A stretch of DNA of 5,527 nucleotides from Candidatus Gastranaerophilales bacterium (GTDB lineage Bacteria > Cyanobacteriota > Vampirovibrionia > Gastranaerophilales > Gastranaerophilaceae). The stretch covers positions 1 through 5,527 of the forward strand of contig CALVEE010000084.1 in NCBI GenBank assembly GCA_944326495.1, written 5' to 3'. Every line of letters starts with the position of its first letter. Position 1 is the first letter of the stretch. A program made the translations under genes and the position numbers. The notes below the pieces were generated by a model. It did no database searches and had not been told where the DNA came from. It worked only from the letters and a program-made list of their open reading frames with translations. Positions 1-5,360 of this stretch are shown here, piece by piece.

Positions 1-124
1 TGCCTGACAGAAACTGTTCTAAATTTAAACTCCTAATATTGTATTTGCCACCAAAATTACACTATTCTTTATCATAAAACCCATTTATATTCTGTTTTAG
101 TATTTTTGTCAGGCAGTGCCTGAC
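1..124. repeat. Inverted-repeat (MITE- or REP-like) sequence at left edge
   Basis: The 8-mer TGCCTGAC occurs at 1-8 and again at 117-124, and its reverse complement GTCAGGCA occurs at 108-115. The outer copy (1-13) and the inverted copy (read inward from 115) match over 13 bases with one mismatch (TGCCTGACARAAA), so 1-115 has the form of a small element with terminal inverted repeats and a non-coding, AT-rich interior. The copies at 108-115 and 117-124 form a perfect palindrome around G116. No open reading frame or transposase is visible inside. It could be a miniature mobile element, a REP-type palindrome cluster, or the edge of a larger element cut by the window. Its left boundary and any target duplication cannot be seen. 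Confidence 0.45.
108..124. repeat. Perfect 17-bp palindrome (8-bp arms, 1-bp centre)
   Basis: The arms GTCAGGCA (108-115) and TGCCTGAC (117-124) are exact reverse complements around G116 and are clearly richer in GC than their surroundings. As RNA it could form a stem of seven pairs with a three-base loop. It lies 36 bp beyond the stop codon of the leftward permease gene, where a terminator would be expected. Read in the direction of that gene, however, it is followed by an A-rich run and not by a T tract, so a classical intrinsic terminator is not supported. It may still protect the 3' end of the mRNA, or be a repeat-element junction. Confidence 0.6.
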
Positions 125-138
125 CTACTATTTTTTGA

Positions 139-159
139 TTTACCCCTAATTTTACCCCT
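139..159. repeat. Short direct repeat, 9 bp with period 12
   Basis: TTTACCCCT occurs at 139-147 and 151-159, a 12-bp period. On the minus strand this is AGGGGTAAA repeated immediately after the TAG stop of the intact permease. No function is evident. Confidence 0.4.
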
Positions 160-1686
160 CTATTCTTCGGCACGTTTGGCTTTGTAGCTGTAGCCGGCAT
201 AGATTGCAAGGCCGATAAGGAGCCATACTCCAAAATAAAGAGCAGAGGTGGATTTGTGACCGAATTTGCAGTACATAAGCCCGAGGCTTGTTAAAATCCC
301 CAAAATCGGAAACCACGGACAGAACGGGACTTTAAACGGACGTTTTCTGTCTGGTTCCGTTTTTCTCAAAATCAATACCGCAATACAAATAATAATAAAC
401 GAAGTAAACACGCCAAAATTACAAAGCTCGGCAGACGTATTTAAATCCATAAACAGAGCACATATCATAACTATGATGCCCGCAATCCAGGTTAATATAT
501 GCGGGGTTTTGAATTTCTGATGAATTTTATTCAATGATTTAGGCAAGAACCCGTCACGGCTCATTGCAAAAAGAATTCTTGTTGCGCCCAATTGATAAAT
601 AAGAAGCACGGAAGTCAACGCGCAAAGCGCACCCACAGAAATCAATCCTGCAAACCAATCCTGCCCGATAAATCGCATCGCATGAGCCAGAGGCGCTTGA
701 GTATCAATCGCATTCAAAGGCACAACCCCGGTTAAAACAAGAGCCGCAAGAATATAAAGAACCGTACAGATAAATAATGTTCCCATAATTGCAATCGGCA
801 AATCTCTCTGCGGATTTTTTGTCTCTTCTGCCGCAGTTGAAATCGCATCAAACCCGATATATGCAAAGAATATAACAAAAGCGCCTGTTAAAACACCCTC
901 AAACCCGTTTGGCGCAAAAGGAGTCCAGTTTTCGGGTTTCACATAAAACGCCCCCGCAACAATAAAAGAAAGGATTATAAACATATTAACCCCAACCATA
1001 ATTGCGGCAACTTTTGTCGACTCTTTAACCCCTTTGATAAGCAAAATTGTTAATATAAGAACAATTGCAATTGCAGGAATATTAATTGCAACAGGAATAT
1101 CTATTCCAAGCGGAAGATGAATAAAAGGCATTTTGTCATAAACATTCCAGCCGTATTTTCCGCTCATCTCATAAATTGTTCTGTAATCATTTCTAAGCCA
1201 TAGAGGACAATTTACAATCCATGATGGAAGAATATGCTGAAACCCTTTCATAAACTGGACAAAATACCCTGTCCAGGCGCTTGCAACCGTAATATTACTG
1301 ATGGCGTATTCAAGCATCAAAATCCAGCCGACCATCCACGCCATAAACTCGCCCATTGTAGCGTAAGTATAAGTATAAGCACTTCCTGCGACAGGTATCA
1401 TTGCAGCAATTTCAGAATAAGAAAGCGCTGAAAATACACTTGCAATAGCCGCCAAAATCATAGAAATTACAATCGCAGAGCCGGCTCCGGCACCTTCAGA
1501 AGTTCCTGCAATAGCGCTTCCGATTATCGTAAAAATCCCCGTTCCGACAACAGCCCCTATTCCGAGCACTATGAGGTCAAAAACATTGAGAGTTTTCTTC
1601 AAACCCGAATTTGTTCCGTCCTCAATGAATTCCTGCGGAGTCTTTCGCTGTAATAAGTTATTTAATACCGGCTGTAATCTCATCAT
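160..1686 (-). CDS. APC-superfamily amino acid permease, YfnA/CAT-like, intact
   Basis: This is an inner-membrane amino acid transporter of 508 residues, a normal length for the cationic amino acid transporter (CAT/YfnA) branch of the APC family. Visible family marks are the first-helix glycine motif GIGAVVGTGIF (about residues 42-52), the segment around residues 90-108 ending in GSAYTYTY, the helix AYIGFDA (275-281) followed by the loop motif AEETKNPQRDLP (286-297), ATRILFAMSRDGFLP (368-382), and the late RKRPFKVPFCPW motif (448-458). About 12 hydrophobic segments can be counted. The substrate cannot be read from sequence; cotranscription with glyQ only suggests an amino acid. It is the last gene of the leftward cluster and overlaps the 3' end of the paralogous permease by 29 nt in another frame, which suggests translational coupling. 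Two ATG codons are adjacent (1686 and 1683), and only a weak purine-rich AAAGA precedes them. The stop is TAG. No transporter partner genes are present, as expected for a single-chain secondary carrier. Confidence 0.93.
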   Translation of the reverse strand: MMRLQPVLNNLLQRKTPQEFIEDGTNSGLKKTLNVFDLIVLGIGAVVGTGIFTIIGSAIAGTSEGAGAGSAIVISMILAAIASVFSALSYSEIAAMIPVAGSAYTYTYATMGEFMAWMVGWILMLEYAISNITVASAWTGYFVQFMKGFQHILPSWIVNCPLWLRNDYRTIYEMSGKYGWNVYDKMPFIHLPLGIDIPVAINIPAIAIVLILTILLIKGVKESTKVAAIMVGVNMFIILSFIVAGAFYVKPENWTPFAPNGFEGVLTGAFVIFFAYIGFDAISTAAEETKNPQRDLPIAIMGTLFICTVLYILAALVLTGVVPLNAIDTQAPLAHAMRFIGQDWFAGLISVGALCALTSVLLIYQLGATRILFAMSRDGFLPKSLNKIHQKFKTPHILTWIAGIIVMICALFMDLNTSAELCNFGVFTSFIIICIAVLILRKTEPDRKRPFKVPFCPWFPILGILTSLGLMYCKFGHKSTSALYFGVWLLIGLAIYAGYSYKAKRAEE

Positions 1687-3283
1687 TCTTTATTGTTTCT
1701 TTATTTTCAATCAAAGCTTCTTCAGCTTTCCTATTCTTTTTATAACCGTAGCTTCCGTATATCAAAGCCCCCATAATTACCCAGACTATAAATAATTCTG
1801 TTGATAAAACAGCAGCTTCACCTTTAGCTACAACCATAGAAAATACCATCAAACCGCCGCAGCACACAATTCCCATAATCGGAAACCACGGGCAAAACGG
1901 GACTTTAAAAGGTCTTTCCCTATTCGGTTCTGTCTTTCTTAAAATTAATATCGCAACACAAACTATTATAAAAGAAGTAAATGTTCCGAAATTACACAAT
2001 GAAGCCGCAACATTTAAATCCAAAATAAGCGTCCCCAAAATACCGACAACACCTACTGTTATAGTTAAAATATGAGGAGTACTGAATTTCGGATGTATTT
2101 TTAAGAATATATGCGGTAAAAAATTATCTCTGCTCATTGCATAAAGAACTCTTGTTGCTGCCATATGCATTACAAGCAATACGGAAGTTAAGCCGGCAAG
2201 TGAGCCGATAGAGATTAAACCGGCAAACCAGTTTTGGTGAACTACAGTCATAGCATAAGCCATAGGAGCCTTAAATAACCCGTCGGGAATAGCAACACCG
2301 CTTGTCGGCTGCATGCCGGTTAAAACAAGCGCAACAAGTACATAAACAACAGTTGTTACGACTAAAGAACCTAATATTCCTATAGGTAAATCTTTTTGAG
2401 GATTTTTTCACTCTTTAGCCGCTGTTGCCAGAGCATCAAAACCGATATATGCAAAGAAAATTATAAACGCACCCATAAAAATACCTTCAAACCCGTTTGG
2501 CGCAAATGGCGTCCAGTTTTCAGGCTTAATATAGAATAATCCCGCAAGTACAAATAAAGCGATAACACCGAGTTTAACCGCAACCATAAGTCCTGCCATC
2601 TTAGCGGAATCCTTTGTTCCCTTGACTAAAATTGCCGTAATAAGCGCAATCATAATTATTGCAGGAAGATTTAAAGATATAGGAATTCCCATAACATGAG
2701 GAATTGCAGTTTGAGCATCAAGCCCGTGCGTATTGCAGTAATGAATAGCCGAGCGGCAGTCATTTACAAGCCAGACAGGAGGATTTACTAACCAGGCAGG
2801 AAGGAACGCCGAAAAACCTTGCATAAACTGTATAAAATGGTTTGTCCATGCACAAGCAACCGCAATAAAACCGATAGCGTACTCTAACATCAAAATCCAG
2901 CCGACAATCCAGGCTGCAAACTCACCTAAAGTTGCAAACGTATACGTATAAGCACCGCCTGCAACAGGAATCATAGTAGCAAATTCACAATAACAAAGCG
3001 CTGAAAACACACAAGCAATTGCCGCAATCACCATTGATACCGCTAAAGCAGGCCCAGCCCCCGGGCTTGACCCGTCAGGACTTCCGGCTGCCGCAATACC
3101 GACAATCGCAAAAATTCCAGAGCCGATAATTGCACCGACTCCTAAAATAATCAAATCCCAGACGCCGAGAGTCTTCTCTAAACCCCCTTCAGCAGCACCT
3201 GCTAAAGCATCATCCGGATTTTTGCGTGTAATCATTTTCCCTAAAACGCGGGAAACTGCGTTTGTGAAGTTAAATTTCGCCAT
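1658..3283 (-). pseudogene. APC amino acid permease paralogue split by one in-frame TGA
   Basis: This is a second YfnA/CAT-like permease, clearly homologous along its length to the intact copy that follows it, so a tandem duplication is likely. The frame from ATG at 3283 to TAA at 1658 would encode 541 residues. Codon 292 (2410-2408) is TGA, leaving a 291-residue N-terminal part and 249 further residues in the same frame. The N-terminal part has GVGAIIGSGIF (48-58), GGAYTYTF (109-116) and AYIGFDALATAAKE (278-291). The remainder starts KNPQKDLPIGI and keeps the AATRVLYAMSRDNFLP and RERPFKVPFCPW motifs. The break falls in the loop after the AYIGFDA helix, at the position of Thr289 in the intact copy. 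The residue two before the stop is Lys where the motif normally has Glu. A good ribosome site, GAAAGG (3290-3295), lies 6 nt before the start, and the gene begins 27 nt after glyQ. The next in-frame ATG (2314) has no ribosome site, so separate translation of the second half is unlikely. I call it a recent pseudogene; selenocysteine or read-through is a minority alternative. Confidence 0.8.
2364..2395 (-). other. Hairpin just downstream of the in-frame TGA (SECIS-like shape)
   Basis: In the mRNA, counting from the base after UGA, AAAGA (+13 to +17) pairs with UCUUU (+40 to +44) and ACCUA (+21 to +25) pairs with UAGGU (+35 to +39), with a UUU bulge on the 5' side. The loop can close further with two U-A pairs to leave a GGAA tetraloop about 27 nt after the UGA. 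Published bacterial SECIS models want an apical loop roughly 16-37 nt after UGA with G in its first two positions, and this shape satisfies that. The stem is A/U-rich and the region is AT-rich, so chance formation is quite possible. The intact paralogue does not appear to carry the same hairpin. Confidence 0.25.
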
Positions 3284-3289
3284 CTAAAA

Positions 3290-3295
3290 CCTTTC
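3290..3295 (-). promoter_or_regulatory. Ribosome binding site of the split permease
   Basis: GAAAGG on the minus strand sits 6 nt before the ATG at 3283. It fixes that start and shows the gene was built to be translated on its own, not only by coupling to glyQ, whose stop codon lies 27 nt upstream. Confidence 0.65.
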
Positions 3296-3310
3296 TTTTG
3301 TTTTGACTGT

Positions 3311-4192
3311 CTATATATTTGCCTTAAGCAAAGGGAAGCCGAGTTTTTCTCTTTGTGCTACATACAAATTAGCAACTGCAGAGGCCATAGTCCTTACTCT
3401 GTTTATAAAATTAATACGTTCGTCTTTGCTTATAACTCCTCTTGCATCAAGAAGGTTAAAAGTATGCGAACATTTTAATACATAATCATAAGCAGGAAGC
3501 ACCAATTCCGCCTTTATACAATTATCGACTTCTTTTTGATACGCGTCAAACAAGCTGAATAATCTTTCAGCATCAGAATATTCAAAATTATATTTAGATT
3601 GTTCAATTTCGTTTTGAAGGTAAATATCACCGTATTTTAAGGTATTGTTCCACATAATATCAAATACGGACTCTTTGTTCTGTATATACATCGCAATTCT
3701 CTCTAACCCGTAAGTGATTTCAAGAGCAACCGGCTTAACCTCAAGTCCGCCGACTTGTTGGAAATACGTAAACTGGGTAATTTCCATCCCGTCAAGCCAG
3801 ACTTCCCAGCCTACACCGGCTGCACCGAGAGTCGGAGATTCCCAGTTATCCTCAACAAATCTTACATCATGCTTGGATAAATCAATCCCCATAGCTTCAA
3901 GACTCTTCAAATATAATTCCTGCGCATTATCCGGTGAGGGTTTTAAAATAACCTGATACTGGAAATAATGTCCTAATCGGTTCGGGTTTTCACCATATCT
4001 TGCATCCGTCGGGCGTCTGCAAGGTTCAACCATAGCAGTAGACCATGGTTCAGGCCCTAATGCTCTTAAAAAAGTAGCCGGATTCATTGTCGAAGCCCCT
4101 TTTTCAATATCATAAGGCTGTTGGATAATACATCCGTAATCCGACCAGAAACGTGACAGGTTAAGTATTAAATCTTGAAAATTTAGCGCCAT
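3311..4192 (-). CDS. glyQ: Glycyl-tRNA synthetase alpha subunit
   Basis: This is the alpha chain of the bacterial heterotetrameric (alpha2 beta2) glycyl-tRNA synthetase, a cytoplasmic class II enzyme that joins glycine to tRNA-Gly using ATP. At 293 residues it has the usual length (the E. coli protein is about 300). It shows the family start FQDLILNLSRFWSDYGC, the block around residues 36-50 (MNPATFLRALGPEPW), the class II motif 2 region RRPTDARYGENPNRLGHYFQ (59-78), FVEDNWESPTLGAAGVGWEVW (112-132), and the motif 3 segment ALEITYGLERIAMY (156-169). The alpha chain carries the adenylation site; the beta chain (glyS) carries most tRNA recognition and is not in this window, so it must be encoded elsewhere. 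It is first in a leftward cluster with two amino acid permease genes. AAGGGA lies 6 nt before the ATG and a TATAAT promoter lies upstream. No T-box leader is seen. The stop is TAG. Confidence 0.97.
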   Translation of the reverse strand: MALNFQDLILNLSRFWSDYGCIIQQPYDIEKGASTMNPATFLRALGPEPWSTAMVEPCRRPTDARYGENPNRLGHYFQYQVILKPSPDNAQELYLKSLEAMGIDLSKHDVRFVEDNWESPTLGAAGVGWEVWLDGMEITQFTYFQQVGGLEVKPVALEITYGLERIAMYIQNKESVFDIMWNNTLKYGDIYLQNEIEQSKYNFEYSDAERLFSLFDAYQKEVDNCIKAELVLPAYDYVLKCSHTFNLLDARGVISKDERINFINRVRTMASAVANLYVAQREKLGFPLLKANI

Positions 4193-4198
4193 TTATAT

Positions 4199-4204
4199 TC
4201 CCTT
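4199..4204 (-). promoter_or_regulatory. Ribosome binding site of glyQ
   Basis: AAGGGA on the minus strand is 6 nt before the ATG at 4192 and supports that start. The protein beginning there has the normal N-terminus of the family. Confidence 0.7.
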
Positions 4205-4210
4205 TTCTAT

Positions 4211-4223
4211 TGTACTTAGTACA
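4211..4223. promoter_or_regulatory. 13-bp palindrome at predicted glyQ transcription start
   Basis: TGTACT and AGTACA are perfect 6-bp inverted arms around T4217. The site lies 4-16 bp downstream of the glyQ -10 box and so covers the expected +1 position, a typical repressor location. The spacing between the two GTAC halves is 3 bases, which differs from the cyanobacterial LexA pattern, so no regulator is named. Confidence 0.4.
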
Positions 4224-4226
4224 CTT

Positions 4227-4255
4227 ATTATACAGATAAAATTCTTTATACGCAA
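4227..4255 (-). promoter_or_regulatory. Sigma-70-type promoter of the glyQ-permease cluster
   Basis: On the minus strand, TTGCGT (4255-4250) is followed after exactly 17 bp by a perfect TATAAT (4232-4227). The -35 box matches consensus in three of six positions. Transcription would begin near 4220, giving a leader of about 28 nt before the glyQ start. No other strong promoter was seen between glyQ and the two permease genes, so this one probably serves all three. Confidence 0.65.
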
Positions 4256-4311
4256 ATTTCTCTTATTGTTTTGTAAATTTTTGTAAAAAGCTTAGATATT
4301 TTTGAAATCTT

Positions 4312-4342
4312 TTGACAGATATATTCGTTATATCTGTATAGA
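4312..4342 (+). promoter_or_regulatory. Sigma-70-type promoter of the M48 protease gene
   Basis: A perfect -35 box TTGACA lies at 4312-4317. The -10 box is less certain: TGTATA (4335-4340) gives 17-bp spacing with a poor match, and TATAGA (4337-4342) gives 19-bp spacing with a better match. A weak -10 plus an overlapping inverted repeat suggests a regulated promoter. The leader to the ATG at 4366 would be short, about 16-20 nt. Confidence 0.55.
4315..4337. promoter_or_regulatory. Perfect 9+9 bp inverted repeat overlapping the protease promoter (operator candidate)
   Basis: The left arm ACAGATATA (4315-4323) and right arm TATATCTGT (4329-4337) are exact reverse complements separated by TTCGT. 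The repeat starts inside the -35 box and ends at or within the -10 box, so a dimeric regulator bound here would block RNA polymerase. Both half-site length and total span (23 bp) fit a helix-turn-helix dimer site. No regulator gene is in the window. Confidence 0.55.
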
Positions 4343-4355
4343 CATCTATTTTTAT

Positions 4356-4360
4356 AGGAG
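4356..4360 (+). promoter_or_regulatory. Ribosome binding site of the M48 protease gene
   Basis: AGGAG ends 5 nt before the ATG at 4366. This is the strongest Shine-Dalgarno match in the window and decides the start, which also yields a clean signal peptide. Confidence 0.8.
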
Positions 4361-4365
4361 TTTAT

Positions 4366-5283
4366 ATGAAAAATTTAAATAAAAAACTTGCTATATGTTT
4401 AGCTGGTTTACTAATTATTTCTAATAGTGTAGTTTTTGCAAAACCAAATTACTCCTATACTATTAATACTCCTGTTCCTACGCAGAAATATACTCAAAAT
4501 ACAATTCAGATTGATAATACGTCTTATAAGAATTCTATAGAGCAATCTTATACTAACGATATTTCATATAATACAAATACTGTCCTGACCGGCAGTGTAT
4601 CAAAGTCTAATAAATTTGATGGTAAAACAATAAGCGATATTGATGCTAAACACTATGTTAATAAAATAGGAGCAGAGCTTAAGAAAAATGCTAATATAGA
4701 TAAAAGAATGATATTTACATATTCAAAAGAAAAGATAGAGAATGCTTCAACCGCTATAACCGGCACAATTACTGTTTATAGAGGAATTATTGATAATTGT
4801 GAATATGAAGATGAATTAGCTTTTATCATAGGACATGAAATTGCTCACGCAGCAGATTATGACTGTATAAAAAATTCAGCAGCCTCTCTTGCTACTAATG
4901 CTGCAAGCAGTTTAACAATGAAAATCGTTTTCGACAAAACTGATAATGTATGGGCTGCATTAGGCAGCGGTTTTGCTGTCGGTTTAGCCGGATATTTTGC
5001 AGAAAACAAGTATTCCAGAATTAATGAAAAAGATGCAGATATTATGGCTGTAGATTATTTGGTACAAAGTGGTTATAACCCTCTGGCCGGAATTTCTATT
5101 TTGTATAAAATTGGTGAAAATTTTTCAGATTTCTTTTCAACTCACCCCTCTACCGACAAAAGAATAGCAAATGTTTATGAATATATAAAGCAAACTTATC
5201 CTCAATATATAACTCAAAGTTTTGATACAGATGCATATACTTATGCAATAGAAGAAATGCTGTTTGCGTACAACAATAAATAA
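4366..5283 (+). CDS. Secreted M48-family zinc metalloprotease
   Basis: This is a 305-residue predicted exported metallopeptidase. A signal peptide is visible: basic MKNLNKK, hydrophobic core to about residue 20, and likely cleavage after VFA (residue 25). There is no lipobox cysteine at the cleavage site. Residues 26-85 are rich in Asn, Thr, Tyr and Ser and look like a flexible linker. The zinc-binding HEIAH motif lies at 157-161 (GHEIAHAADYD). The third ligand is probably Glu221 in the ExxAD motif EKDAD (221-225), and a THPSTDKRI segment (259-267) matches the late STHP-type motif of M48 proteases such as BepA/YfgC and LoiP. Between the two zinc motifs lies an Ala/Gly/Ser-rich, weakly hydrophobic stretch (about 171-212). 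Proteins of this group act in envelope quality control; the substrate here is unknown. The gene is divergent from glyQ, with its own promoter and an overlapping inverted repeat. It looks more AT-rich than the permease and glyQ genes. Stop TAA. Confidence 0.9.
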   Translation: MKNLNKKLAICLAGLLIISNSVVFAKPNYSYTINTPVPTQKYTQNTIQIDNTSYKNSIEQSYTNDISYNTNTVLTGSVSKSNKFDGKTISDIDAKHYVNKIGAELKKNANIDKRMIFTYSKEKIENASTAITGTITVYRGIIDNCEYEDELAFIIGHEIAHAADYDCIKNSAASLATNAASSLTMKIVFDKTDNVWAALGSGFAVGLAGYFAENKYSRINEKDADIMAVDYLVQSGYNPLAGISILYKIGENFSDFFSTHPSTDKRIANVYEYIKQTYPQYITQSFDTDAYTYAIEEMLFAYNNK

Positions 5284-5360
5284 TTATTTTAAAATATTAA
5301 ATTTTGTAAAAAAAAATCAAAAATACGAAATTTTATAAAAGATATATACTTTATATAAAT
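5284..5360 (+). other. AT-rich intergenic gap with near-identical direct repeats
   Basis: Almost no G or C is present. Two 13-mers, AAATTTTGTAAAA (5299-5311) and AAATTTTATAAAA (5328-5340), differ by one base and lie 29 bp apart. A related sequence with one extra T occurs at 4275-4288 upstream of the protease gene. I see no GC-rich stem followed by a T tract, so no terminator for the protease gene is called. TATACT at 5345-5350 could be a -10 box for the next gene, but no -35 box is evident. Confidence 0.35.

Noticed and set aside
108..124. Intrinsic terminator for the leftward cluster
   Set aside because: Read leftward, the hairpin is followed by AAAAATA with no T tract. On the plus strand the T run is offset and no plus-strand gene ends nearby.
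266..520. Plus-strand open frames inside the permeases and glyQ (also 1234-1431, 1571-1795, 3303-3485, 3714-3956)
   Set aside because: They lie antisense to, or mostly within, well-supported genes, have no recognisable domains, and look like shadows of the real coding frames.
1658..2314. Second half of the split permease as an independent gene
   Set aside because: The ATG at 2314 lies inside a conserved transporter segment, has no ribosome site, and 31 in-frame homologous codons precede it back to the TGA.
2408..2410. Genome-wide reassignment of TGA to Trp or Gly
   Set aside because: The intact permease, glyQ and the protease gene together have about 1,100 codons with no in-frame TGA, use TGG for Trp, and stop at TAG or TAA. 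A reassigned codon should appear repeatedly.
2401..2425. Programmed frameshift at the A-rich run after the TGA
   Set aside because: Homology continues in the same frame on both sides of the TGA, so no frame change is needed.
4211..4223. Cyanobacterial-type LexA box
   Set aside because: The spacing between the GTAC halves is 3 bases, one less than the pattern I recall for that box, and the flanking base does not fit. The glyQ context gives no SOS link.
4193..4365. T-box riboswitch ahead of glyQ
   Set aside because: The expected leader is only about 28 nt and no T-box consensus or terminator stem is present.
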